A model generated the notes under the pieces. That model was not told where the DNA came from, searched no databases, and saw only the letters and a program-made list of their open reading frames with translations. From Bifidobacterium apri (GTDB taxonomy: Bacteria > Actinomycetota > Actinomycetes > Actinomycetales > Bifidobacteriaceae), in NCBI RefSeq assembly GCF_009299485.1, contig NZ_WBSO01000001.1, positions 334,667 through 398,666 on the forward strand: DNA of 64,000 nucleotides, written 5' to 3'. Positions 43,263 through 51,146 of this stretch are shown in pieces. Every line of letters begins with the position of its first letter. The first letter of the stretch is position 1. Position numbers and translations under genes: made by a program.

Positions 43263-43808
43263 CTATTCGGCAATGTCATAAATGAAGAACAATAACCGCT
43301 GTCCCCCATCGACTATCAGCGTTTCCATCTCAGGATGCCGCACAAAACCACACCGCTGATACAGTCGATGCGCATACGGCATATTGGGTCCGGAATGAAT
43401 GAGCAGCCTATGGTATCCATAGGCCTTGGCAAGCGCTATATTGTGCTCTACAAACGCTTTGCCCAGCCCATGCCCACGGCCAATCGGCAACACACCCATC
43501 GTGTTGAATCCGAACGTTGGTTCAGTATTCAACGCAGGCTTGACAGTCGTACATGCACCATACAGTTTTCCAGATGCATCAGAGATGACCCAGACATCCT
43601 CTTTTGCGGAACGACCAGCTATATCCGTAAGCCGGTGATGATATTCCTCGGTCATCGGGCCATTCGTGGAGAACGCTTCAACCAGTGTGTTTCCTACCGC
43701 GCTATATTCGTTAGGATGCGCCAGCCTCAGGTGTAAACCAGAACCTAAATCCCAATCCTTGAGATCCAAGGGCAGCGTACTAGCGTCAGCATATGCCGTC
43801 TCCACCAT
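43263..43808 (-). CDS. GNAT-family N-acetyltransferase
   Basis: 181 residues. The start ATG at 43808 abuts the stop codon of the ABC ATPase gene, so translation is coupled. GNAT features: N-T-M-G-V-L-P-I-G-R-G-H-G-L-G-K-A-F near 103-120 as the acetyl-CoA pyrophosphate loop, and Y-Q-R-C-G-F-V-R-H near 154-162. Substrate is unknown. Coupling to an amino acid ABC transporter and an M20 deacylase in the same run recalls the SnaA/SndA acetylation cycle for S-substituted cysteines in Bacillus subtilis. Confidence 0.88.
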   Translation of the reverse strand: MVETAYADASTLPLDLKDWDLGSGLHLRLAHPNEYSAVGNTLVEAFSTNGPMTEEYHHRLTDIAGRSAKEDVWVISDASGKLYGACTTVKPALNTEPTFGFNTMGVLPIGRGHGLGKAFVEHNIALAKAYGYHRLLIHSGPNMPYAHRLYQRCGFVRHPEMETLIVDGGQRLLFFIYDIAE

Positions 43809-44651
43809 TCACACCGCCTCCAATGCGAAATCTTCGCGCTCGTGCTCCTTGCGACGGGCTTCCTGCGCTTGCCATGCAGTGTTTGTCAAGATGCCCGAAT
43901 CAGAATGATCTACGCCATATCGTTCAAAGGAGGACAAGAAGTCACGCAACCGATCAGTGTGCGGGTTGCCAAAAATCTCCTCTGGGGATCCTTGTTCCAC
44001 AATCCGACCATCTTCCAAGAAAATCACCCTGCTGGCGATACTGCGAACAAAACCCATCTCATGGGAAACCAACAGCATGGTATTGCCTGCAGCTGCGGCA
44101 ACAGCGATAGTGCGTTGCACCTCGTTCACACGTTCAGGATCGAGCGCAGATGTCGGTTCGTCGAGCAGCAACAGCCGAGGATCCATGGACAACGCCCGTG
44201 CAATCGCAACACGCTGCTGTTGACCGCCGCTCAGATGCTGCGGGTAATGGTCGCTCCACTCTTCCAACCCGACGTTGCGCAACTCACGCAAAGCTCGTTC
44301 CCGCGCCTGAGCCTTGGGAACGTGTTTGACAACGGTCAATCCCTCCATCACATTCTGCAGCGCAGTACGGTTACGCAGCAGATTGAACTGTTGAAAGACC
44401 ATAGCAGTCGAACGCCGAATTTCAAGCGTCTCATCTTTTGACGCATGAGCAAGGTCATAGGTTTTTCCGTCAATCTCCAGTTCACCGGTATCAGGATGTT
44501 CCAGCAGATTGATGGAACGCAAGAACGTTGATTTTCCTGTGCCCGATGGACCAATCAGCGCTACGACTTCACCATCTTCGATATCGACGCTGACTCCGTC
44601 GAGTACTTTATGCCCGTTGAATGACTTGCTGATATTCCTGATGCTAATCAC
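43809..44651 (-). CDS. Polar amino acid ABC transporter ATPase
   Basis: 280 residues from the GTG at 44651, chosen because AAGGAGG lies nine bases upstream; it overlaps the permease end by 8 bp. Complete GlnQ/HisP/TcyN-type cassette: Walker A G-P-S-G-T-G-K-S-T, Q-Q-F-N-L-L, signature L-S-G-G-Q-Q-Q-R, Walker B L-L-L-D-E-P-T-S-A-L-D and the H-loop V-S-H-E-M. A 35-residue charged C-terminal extension follows the cassette. It powers uptake through the permease next to it and presumably serves all three receptors, since no other ATPase of this type is in the run. Confidence 0.95.
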   Translation of the reverse strand: MISIRNISKSFNGHKVLDGVSVDIEDGEVVALIGPSGTGKSTFLRSINLLEHPDTGELEIDGKTYDLAHASKDETLEIRRSTAMVFQQFNLLRNRTALQNVMEGLTVVKHVPKAQARERALRELRNVGLEEWSDHYPQHLSGGQQQRVAIARALSMDPRLLLLDEPTSALDPERVNEVQRTIAVAAAAGNTMLLVSHEMGFVRSIASRVIFLEDGRIVEQGSPEEIFGNPHTDRLRDFLSSFERYGVDHSDSGILTNTAWQAQEARRKEHEREDFALEAV

Positions 44652-45507
44652 GAGCAATCGCCTCCTTGCCAACTGTCCCGGCCAAGGCAGTAATTCCCTG
44701 TCTGTTCAAGGCGGGCAATCTGCGCACTGTTCCACGTTCCGGCAACGATGGTGTCCGTTCCGCCTGTTCGGGAACAGCTTCCGTCACCTGGCGGAGTGCA
44801 GGTGCTTGTTCAGGGACTGACAAGCGGTGTTCGAGCCAAGCCCCGGCGCGCTCAAGCACCAAGGTGATAACCCAATAGATAATTGCCAGCGAGCAGTACA
44901 TTTCAAAGTATCGGTATGATGAGCCCGCCATGATTTGTCCAGCTGCCGTCATATCGACAACCGCGCACACAAACGCGAGCGAAGTGCCTTTAATCAAGCC
45001 AATGAGCGAATTCATCAAACCCGGCAATGCAATGACGCCTGCCTGAGGCAAAATAACCCGACGCCTGACTTGCGCCGGCGACATGCCCAAGGAACGCGCC
45101 GCTTCAAGCTGTCCCGAATCTACTGCTGTAATCGCTGCACGAATGACTTCAGCCATGAACGCAGACTGGTTAAAAGCGAGCGCGAGAATAGCGAACAACA
45201 CCGGCGGCACGTTGTTGATATCCCAGTCCGTTCCATTCCAATAGTTGAGATACTTCAAGAAAATCGGGATACCGAAGTAGCTGATGTACAGCTGCACGAT
45301 AATCGGAGTGCCGCGAAGCACTGAAATGTATACCGTGCTGATTTGGTACAACACCGGGGTGCGCTTGACGCGAATCAATGCAATGATAAAGCCAAGTACA
45401 AGACCGATGATGCCAGCTGCAAGCGTCAACTCCAATGTGACCGGAAGATACCGCAGAAGCTGCGGAATCTGGGTGAACACCAGTTTTCCATTGAATAAAT
45501 CAGGCAT
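44644..45507 (-). CDS. Polar amino acid ABC transporter permease (HisM/TcyL type)
   Basis: 287 residues with about five membrane segments. R-Y-L-P-V-T-L-E-L-T-L near 19-29 and V-L-R-G-T-P-I-I-V-Q-L mark the family, and the ATPase-docking E-A-A-R-S-L-G-M-S loop is present. After about residue 225 it has a hydrophilic Pro/Glu/Arg-rich C-terminal tail that typical homologues lack. It is first in the run 45507-41665 and would act as a homodimer, since a second permease gene is missing. The substrate is inferred to be cystine-like. Confidence 0.93.
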   Translation of the reverse strand: MPDLFNGKLVFTQIPQLLRYLPVTLELTLAAGIIGLVLGFIIALIRVKRTPVLYQISTVYISVLRGTPIIVQLYISYFGIPIFLKYLNYWNGTDWDINNVPPVLFAILALAFNQSAFMAEVIRAAITAVDSGQLEAARSLGMSPAQVRRRVILPQAGVIALPGLMNSLIGLIKGTSLAFVCAVVDMTAAGQIMAGSSYRYFEMYCSLAIIYWVITLVLERAGAWLEHRLSVPEQAPALRQVTEAVPEQAERTPSLPERGTVRRLPALNRQGITALAGTVGKEAIARD

Positions 45508-45644
45508 GATGATGCACGTATTCCTTGATATGTATTGCTATAAATCTCATTCGCTCTTACAGAGCGCGTATCCGATATCAGTGTGATGCGCTTATGGCAA
45601 GCGCTATTCCACCATGCTCACTGCCGAGCGCCCTTCGCATCCGC

Positions 45645-46862
45645 TTACCGAGCCACCTCGGCAAGCTCCGGCTTGGCAGCTTTCGCCGCGATCGCGAACG
45701 CCTGGTCAAGATCTTCGATGAGGTCGTTCACATCCTCGATGCCGATGGACAGGCGGATCAGCTCGTCGGTGATACCGACTTTGAGACGTTCCTCGCGCGG
45801 CAGTTCGAAATGCGTCATACGACACGGCAGCTCCGCCAGGCTTTCCACCGCGCCAAGGCTGACGGCAAGCCGGAACAGATGCAGGTTGTCGAGGATGTTC
45901 GCCGGATCAATGCCTTTGACCACTTCAAAGCTGAGCACACCGCCGAAGCCCTTCAAGCCTTTATCGGTGTCGCCAGGCTGACGGCCGCCTTCGACGCCCG
46001 GATAGTGGACGGCAGCGACGAGCGGGTTGTCAAGCAGCCAGTTCGCAATGGCTACGGCGTTGCTTTGCTGACGTTCGATACGCAAGCCAAGCGTCTGGAT
46101 ACCACGTCGGACGGCATCGGATTCAGCCGGCGGAAGGATGCCTCCCAGACGGTTCTGTGCATAATACACGCGCTCGCCCAGCTTGTCGTCGCGCACGACG
46201 GCAAGTCCGGCAATCACATCCGAATGGCCGGCCAGATACTTGGTCGCCGAATGCAGGACGATATCCGCGCCCAAATCGAGCGGCTGCTGAAGATACGGGG
46301 TGACAAACGTGTTGTCCACAATCACAATCGCACCGTATTTGTGGGCAATCCGCGCGATTGCCGCGACATCGTTGACTTGCAGCAGCGGGTTCGTCAAGGT
46401 TTCGAAATACACGGCCTTGGCGGGCTCGCTGGCCCCATCCTCATCGCCGGCGACGCCGACACCGCTGATCGCAGCCTCGAGCGCCTCGTAATCGTTGGTG
46501 TCCACCGGCTGGCTGATCAATCCCCAGCGGGTGAAATGCTCGTTGAACTGCGAGTAGGTACCGCCATACACGTTGCTGCCGACGACAATGCGATCGCCCG
46601 GCTTGAAAATCGAGAGGACCGCGTGGATCGCAGCGAGTCCGGACGCGAACGCGAAACCTCGGGTGCCGTGCTCAAGCTGCGCGATCTGGCGTTCGAGGAA
46701 ATCGCGGGTCGGATTGCCGCTGCGCGCGTAATCCCAGCGGGGCATGGACTCGACCGATTCGAAAGCATACGTGGATGAGTTGTAGATTGGCGGGTTCACG
46801 GCTCCGGTCGTGTTGTCATTCACCGGAAGTCCGTGGACCAGCTGAGTGTTGAACCTCGTCAT
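45645..46862 (-). CDS. metB: Cystathionine gamma-synthase/gamma-lyase family enzyme
   Basis: 405 residues, ATG at 46862 with GGGGG six bases upstream. Trans-sulfuration PLP enzyme: Y-A-R-S-G-N-P-T-R near 45-53, V-Y-G-G-T-Y, E-T-L-T-N-P near 154-159, V-D-N-T-F and Lys208 in S-A-T-K-Y-L-A-G-H. It either forms cystathionine from O-acyl-homoserine and Cys or cleaves it to Cys; sequence alone does not separate the two, and the symbol is the best guess. Its leader (46863-47075) is unusually CAA-rich. Its GC content is core-like, so it may be the native neighbour beside which the sulfur island inserted. It sits 137 bp upstream of the ABC permease on the same strand. Confidence 0.88.
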   Translation of the reverse strand: MTRFNTQLVHGLPVNDNTTGAVNPPIYNSSTYAFESVESMPRWDYARSGNPTRDFLERQIAQLEHGTRGFAFASGLAAIHAVLSIFKPGDRIVVGSNVYGGTYSQFNEHFTRWGLISQPVDTNDYEALEAAISGVGVAGDEDGASEPAKAVYFETLTNPLLQVNDVAAIARIAHKYGAIVIVDNTFVTPYLQQPLDLGADIVLHSATKYLAGHSDVIAGLAVVRDDKLGERVYYAQNRLGGILPPAESDAVRRGIQTLGLRIERQQSNAVAIANWLLDNPLVAAVHYPGVEGGRQPGDTDKGLKGFGGVLSFEVVKGIDPANILDNLHLFRLAVSLGAVESLAELPCRMTHFELPREERLKVGITDELIRLSIGIEDVNDLIEDLDQAFAIAAKAAKPELAEVAR

Positions 46863-46909
46863 AGTGCACCCCCTAGGTAGTGTCGCAAGCGCCGCGGTCT
46901 GGCCGGGCG

Positions 46910-46976
46910 GATGGTTGTGAAGTTGTTGTTGCGTTGTTGTGTTGTTGATGTGTTGCTTGTGTTGTTATGTTGTTTG
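46910..46976 (-). repeat. CAA-rich stretch in the metB leader
   Basis: Read on the minus strand, this is a nearly continuous run of CAACA/ACAAC triplets, 48-114 bases upstream of the metB start. Such a tract is unstructured and could enhance translation or reflect simple-sequence slippage. Confidence 0.6.
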
Positions 46977-47132
46977 CCGTGTTACCGGCCGCGCGACCTT
47001 TCGGCCTCGCGTTGATTACGAACCTAACCCCGTGGCGGTGGCAGATACAAGCTGCAAGGCATACGGGATACTTATATGCGGCTAACAACCGTTGCGGCGA
47101 TTAGGGTTTTACTGCTTGGCGGACAGGATCCG

Positions 47133-47290
47133 GCGAGCGCGACACGCGGGCGGCGGGTAAGCCCGCGGATGGCGGTTCATCACGAGGAGACAGCGCTGCG
47201 ACACGCGGGCGACGGGCGCTTCGCGGGCGGCGGGCGCGACACAAGGGAGACAGCGAGCGCGACACGCAGACAGTGGGCGGCGCGGAGCAA
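47133..47290. repeat. GC-rich degenerate repeat (GCGACACGCGGGCG-type)
   Basis: About three imperfect copies of a unit containing GAGACAGCG and GCGACACGCGGGCG. The frames through it are Arg/Ala-rich in all directions, and I see no gene. Confidence 0.5.
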
Positions 47291-47402
47291 GGGGGCGGCG
47301 CTGCAGCCGAAGGACAATCGGCGACAATCGTGGACAATCGGCATCGGCGATGGCGGATCTGTTTTGGCACAGCACCCAACTACTCGCTGCGTACTGTCTG
47401 TG

Positions 47403-47590
47403 CATGCGCCGACATACACAACTCACCACATCACCGCTAAACCATCAGACTCCCGGGATGAAAACAGTGATTACGTACGCCCCGGCATACGAAACCCACC
47501 ACATCGTCATTGAATTGCTTGACCACCCGATGATATTTACCGATTGCGCATGCCCCGACATACACAATTCGTCATGCTTCGGCTCACTGG
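47403..47590. repeat. Three direct repeats at exactly 73-bp spacing
   Basis: A segment of about 30-35 bases containing GCATGCSCCGACATACACAA starts near 47403, 47476 and 47549 (the GACATAC/GGCATAC core at 47411, 47484 and 47557). The first two also share CCACCACATC. Intervening sequence is mostly different. It sits immediately before the palindromic array at 47638. Confidence 0.6.
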
Positions 47591-47637
47591 ATGGCGTCAT
47601 CCCCAGTGCATTCAGCGAAGGGACATATTGATGCGGT

Positions 47638-48036
47638 TCATCGTGTGAGTCAATCCTCACACAACAAGAGGCGACAGTCTGTGTGGCAAATTCCTGCCAA
47701 CGGACCGGTCATCATCATGTGAGCCAATCCTCACACAACGGCACGTTGACAAGCCGGACCAGACCAGGCGATGTCAAACCGTCACTGTGTGAGCGAATCT
47801 TCACACAACGGACCCCCGACCAGCTCAATCAGCTGATTCCGACCAACGGAACGGTCACTGTGTGAGCCGATCCTCACAAACCCGCACCTCCAGCCGCCGA
47901 ATCCGGCGACCTCAGCCTCCTGACCCGTCACTGTGTGAGCCAATCCTCACACAACGGAGGCCTGGCTAGCCCTACAGGACGATTCCAACCGCCGCACCGG
48001 TCACTGTGTGAGCGAATCCTCGCACAACGGCACCGC
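47638..48036. repeat. Six interspaced palindromic repeats (CRISPR-like spacing, no cas genes)
   Basis: Six copies of a roughly 31-36-base repeat with core TGTGTGAG-CCAATC-CTCACACA (an 8-bp stem) followed by ACGG and, in copies 3-6, preceded by CGTCAC. The GTGAG cores start at 47645, 47719, 47789, 47862, 47935 and 48008, giving spacings of 74, 70, 73, 73 and 73. The intervening 38-43 bases are all different. Copies vary at 1-4 positions, which is more than in an active CRISPR array. The array ends about 30 bases from the stop of the glycerate kinase gene. No cas gene is seen in the window. Confidence 0.7.
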
Positions 48037-48064
48037 CCGGCGAGAAGGAAGCCACATCGAGCTC

Positions 48065-49471
48065 TCACCTGTCTGCGTCCGCAACAGCGGCGAGCAGCCG
48101 CGCGACGTTTGCGGCGGTGGCGGCGAGGTTGTCAGCGGTTTCGCGGCACGCATCCGCAAGGGACTGCGGTTCGCGGATGATCGGGAACACCGCGTCGATG
48201 CCGCACGCGTAGAGATCCGCGGATACCGATCGATCGGCACCATCCGGAACACCAGTCCCGGTAACCAAGGAATCAATGCCTCCAGCCGTATCAGGACTTC
48301 CCACAGCCGTATCAGGACTTCCCACAGCCGTCTGCGGCACTGCGGCCACCCCGCGGGCGACTGCTCCTGCGAGCGCCACAACCACGATGCGCGGATTGGC
48401 CTGTTTGACGATTCGGGCGACGCCGGCCGGGGTTTTGCCATAGGCGGTCTGCCCGTCGATACGCCCTTCCCCGGTGATGCACACGTCCGCCGTCCCCGCC
48501 CTGTCCGCCAGTCGCGACGCTGTTGCGACAAGCTGGATGCCGGGTTCGACGGTCGCGTTCGTGAAGGCGAGCAGTCCTGCCCCGGTTCCGCCGCCGGCAC
48601 CGGCTCCGGGAACCGCGGCGACAGAACGCCCTAAATCACGCTCAATAACCTGCGCGAACCGGACGAGCGCGTTATCGAGTTGCCTGACCATGCTTGGGGT
48701 CGCGCCTTTTTGAGGCCCGAATACCGCGGACGCGCCGGTCGGTCCGGTCAGCGGGTTGGTGACATCGGTGGCGATGCGAACCACCGTATGCGCGAGTCGG
48801 TGGTCCAGGTGGGCGGTGTCGATATGGTCGAGTCTAGCGAGCGCCGCGCCACCCGGTTCCAAGTCCCGCCCGTTCGCATCCAACAATCGGGCACCGAGCG
48901 CTTGGGCGATGCCCGCCCCACCATCGTTGGTAGCACTGCCGCCAAGCGTGACGATGATCGTCCGCGCCCCGTCATCCAGCGCATGCCGAATCAGCTCGCC
49001 CGTGCCGAACGTACTGGCGTGCAACGGGTCGCGCGTCTGCTCGTCCACGTACTGCAGTCCGCTGGCACGCGCCATCTCTACCACGGCGACACGCCCGGAT
49101 TCGGCGGCCATCGCGCGCGGTGCATGATCACCGCTGTGCGAGCCGCCGGCACGCAGGCCTCCGTCATGCGGGCCGCCCTCAATACCTTGGATATCCCCGA
49201 AATTCTGCGCATCCCCGTCAGCAGGCGCATCCAACAGCCCGTACTCCGCACGGACAGGCCTCATAAGCGGGTCGTGGACCATCGCGCTGCGACGCCGTCC
49301 ACCTACCGAAGCCAGCAGCGCATCCAGCGTTCCCTCTCCCCCATCCGCCATCGGTGTGATATCGCAACGCGCCGACGGACAAGCCGACATCGCCCCGCGT
49401 GCGACCGCATGACACGCCTTCACGGCATCAAGTGAGCCTTTGAACGAATCCATCGCAATGAGAAACTTCAC
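48065..49471 (-). CDS. Glycerate kinase (GarK/GlxK family)
   Basis: 468 residues from a GTG at 49471. Family start M-K-F-L-I-A-M-D-S-F-K-G-S-L then M-A-D-G-G-E-G-T-L-D-A near 41-51, G-G-S-A-T-N-D-G-G-A-G, K-G-A-T and I-T-G-E-G-R-I-D-G-Q-T-x-x-G-K-T-P. It phosphorylates D-glycerate to 2-phosphoglycerate. It is longer than the usual ~380 residues owing to an insertion near 80-125 (Gly/Asp/Ala-rich) and another near 385-430. It is divergent from the aldo/keto reductase gene, and the palindromic array lies at its 3' end. Confidence 0.92.
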   Translation of the reverse strand: MKFLIAMDSFKGSLDAVKACHAVARGAMSACPSARCDITPMADGGEGTLDALLASVGGRRRSAMVHDPLMRPVRAEYGLLDAPADGDAQNFGDIQGIEGGPHDGGLRAGGSHSGDHAPRAMAAESGRVAVVEMARASGLQYVDEQTRDPLHASTFGTGELIRHALDDGARTIIVTLGGSATNDGGAGIAQALGARLLDANGRDLEPGGAALARLDHIDTAHLDHRLAHTVVRIATDVTNPLTGPTGASAVFGPQKGATPSMVRQLDNALVRFAQVIERDLGRSVAAVPGAGAGGGTGAGLLAFTNATVEPGIQLVATASRLADRAGTADVCITGEGRIDGQTAYGKTPAGVARIVKQANPRIVVVALAGAVARGVAAVPQTAVGSPDTAVGSPDTAGGIDSLVTGTGVPDGADRSVSADLYACGIDAVFPIIREPQSLADACRETADNLAATAANVARLLAAVADADR

Positions 49472-49560
49472 GACTCAAGCCTATGATGAGGACGCAACCA
49501 GCCGCCGCACCCGCCAAACGCGACCGCCGGCGGCCACACACGCGAGCAAAGGAGCCAACG

Positions 49561-50577
49561 ATGTCACCAATCACTCCAGACACATACACTCCGTCCCCCG
49601 ACCGGTACGAGGCCATGCCATATCGCCGTAGCGGCCGCAGCGGCTTGAAACTGCCAGCCATCAGCCTCGGGTTCTGGCATAATTTCGGCGATTTCTCGTC
49701 ATTCGACACGATGAAACAACTGTGTTTCACCGCGTTTGACCATGGCATCACGCATTTCGACCTCGCCAACAATTACGGGCCGGAACCCGGCAGCGCCGAG
49801 AGCAACGCCGGCAGGATCCTCCACGATTATTTCGGCGCCCACCGCGACGAGCTGATTATCAGTACGAAAGCCGGCTTCGACATGTGGCCGGGGCCGTACG
49901 GCGACCATGGAAGCCGCAAATACCTGCTCGCCAGCCTTGATCAGAGCCTGACGCGGCTTGACCTCGACTACGTGGATATCTTCTACCACCACTGCCCCGA
50001 CCCCGACACACCGCTCGAGGAGACCATGGGCGCGCTCGCGCACGCGGTCACGAGCGGCAAGGCGCTGTACGTGGGCTTGTCGAATTATGATGGTCAGCGG
50101 CTTGAAGCGGCTGCCGCAATCCTCGATGAGTTGCATGTGCCGTTCATCATCGCGCAAAACCGCTATAACATTCTTGACCGGACCGTGGAACGCAACGGTC
50201 TGCTCGATGCCGCCAGACGACTGGGCAAAGGGCTCATCACCTACAGTCCGCTCGACCAAGGGCTGCTCACCGACCGCTATCTGGACGGGATTCCCGCGGA
50301 TTCGCGCGTGGCCCGCGACGGGCGGTTCCTCACCGAAGCCGATGTGGCACGCACACATGACGCGATTGTCGCGCTGAATGCAATTGCGGCGAGCCGCGGG
50401 CAGAGCCTGGCCGATATGGCGTTGGCTTGGCTGCTGCGGAAACGCGAAGTGACCAGTGTACTGGTGGGAGCATCTCGACCGGCGCAACTGCTGGACAGCA
50501 TCGGCGCATTGCAGGGGCCGGACTTCACGGACGAGGAGCTCGCCGCCATCGACCGGATCGCCCGCGACGGGCGGTGA
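49561..50577 (+). CDS. Aldo/keto reductase, YghZ/GpR-like
   Basis: 338 residues from the ATG at 49561 (AAAGGAG six bases upstream). TIM-barrel AKR: H-F-D-L-A-N-N-Y-G-P with Asp67 and Tyr72 of the tetrad, I-S-T-K-A-G-F (catalytic Lys), Y-H-H-C-P-D (His), and the L-L-R-K-R-E-V-T-S-V-L-V-G-A-S-R NADPH site near the end. Overall resemblance is to L-glyceraldehyde-3-phosphate reductase (YghZ). It detoxifies small aldehydes or reduces sugar phosphates with NADPH. It is divergent from the glycerate kinase gene, 89 bp away. Confidence 0.9.
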   Translation: MSPITPDTYTPSPDRYEAMPYRRSGRSGLKLPAISLGFWHNFGDFSSFDTMKQLCFTAFDHGITHFDLANNYGPEPGSAESNAGRILHDYFGAHRDELIISTKAGFDMWPGPYGDHGSRKYLLASLDQSLTRLDLDYVDIFYHHCPDPDTPLEETMGALAHAVTSGKALYVGLSNYDGQRLEAAAAILDELHVPFIIAQNRYNILDRTVERNGLLDAARRLGKGLITYSPLDQGLLTDRYLDGIPADSRVARDGRFLTEADVARTHDAIVALNAIAASRGQSLADMALAWLLRKREVTSVLVGASRPAQLLDSIGALQGPDFTDEELAAIDRIARDGR

Positions 50578-50659
50578 GCATCGGCGCGAGCATCTGCGCA
50601 AGCCGCATCGGCAGCAACGGCGGCACCGACGGCAGAAGCAGCAAAGGCAGCGACAGCAA

Positions 50660-51070
50660 CGCCCCTGTTTCTACCGACGCTCACAACGGCCTCAGCGTCG
50701 GCAGAAACAGGGACGGGCGGGCACATACACAAACTGGCTACGCAAACACGGCCACCAGCATCACCAGTTTGAGACAATACACAAACCGGCTACACCGGGG
50801 CACCTCCCAGCATCACCAGTTTGTAAGGTTCGGGAGCGCCGCCACCCGGCCAGACGCCACCTTACGGCATCGACTTCGCCGTCACCGCCCCTGTTTCTAC
50901 CGACGCTGAGCGGCCCGTCAGCATCGGCAGAAACAGGGGTGGGTGGACACATACACAAACCGGCTACACAAACACGGCCACCAGCGTCACCAGTTTGAGA
51001 CAACACGCAAACTGGCTACGCCGACACACCTCCCCGCGTCACCAGTTTGTGAGGTTCGGGAGCGCCGCCA
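50660..51070. repeat. Composite palindromic repeat locus (classes A and B, four class A copies)
   Basis: Two class B hairpins (TTTCTACCGACGCT with AGCGTCGGCAGAAAC near 50668-50712, and a second near 50888-50937) alternate with four class A hairpins (CACAAACTGGCTACGC with GCGTCACCAGTTTG) near 50727, 50779, 50954 and 51003. Two copies end with a shared tail GGTTCGGGAGCGCCGCCACC followed by CGGCCAG. The locus fills most of the gap after the aldo/keto reductase gene. Confidence 0.8.
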
Positions 51071-51114
51071 CCCGGCCAGGTGTCACCTTACGACACCGAC
51101 AACGACAGGATGAC

Positions 51115-51146
51115 GAAAAAAGAGAAGGGCCCGGAAGCCGGGCCCT
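51115..51146 (-). terminator. Rho-independent terminator with U-tract, minus strand
   Basis: AGGGCCCGG (51126-51134), loop of three, CCGGGCCCT (51138-51146). Reading the minus strand the stem is followed by TTCTCTTTTTTC. It is the only hairpin in the window with a clear U-run, and no minus-strand protein gene ends here. Confidence 0.8.

Noticed and set aside
46873..47088. A cysteine-containing leader peptide frame upstream of metB as an attenuator
   Set aside because: Three Cys codons cluster near its start, but there is no ribosome site or clear start and no attenuator hairpin, so the signal is too weak.
47076..47513. A 145-codon plus-strand frame in the 47 kb gap
   Set aside because: Built from degenerate GC-rich repeats, Arg/Ala-rich in all frames, no ribosome site.
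47638..48036. Calling the palindromic array a functional CRISPR
   Set aside because: Repeats are too degenerate, spacing varies, and no cas gene is present in the window; kept as a repeat feature and finding.
50427..50998. Several 140-180-codon plus-strand frames after the aldo/keto reductase
   Set aside because: They run through palindromic repeats and translate to Arg/His/Gln-rich low complexity.
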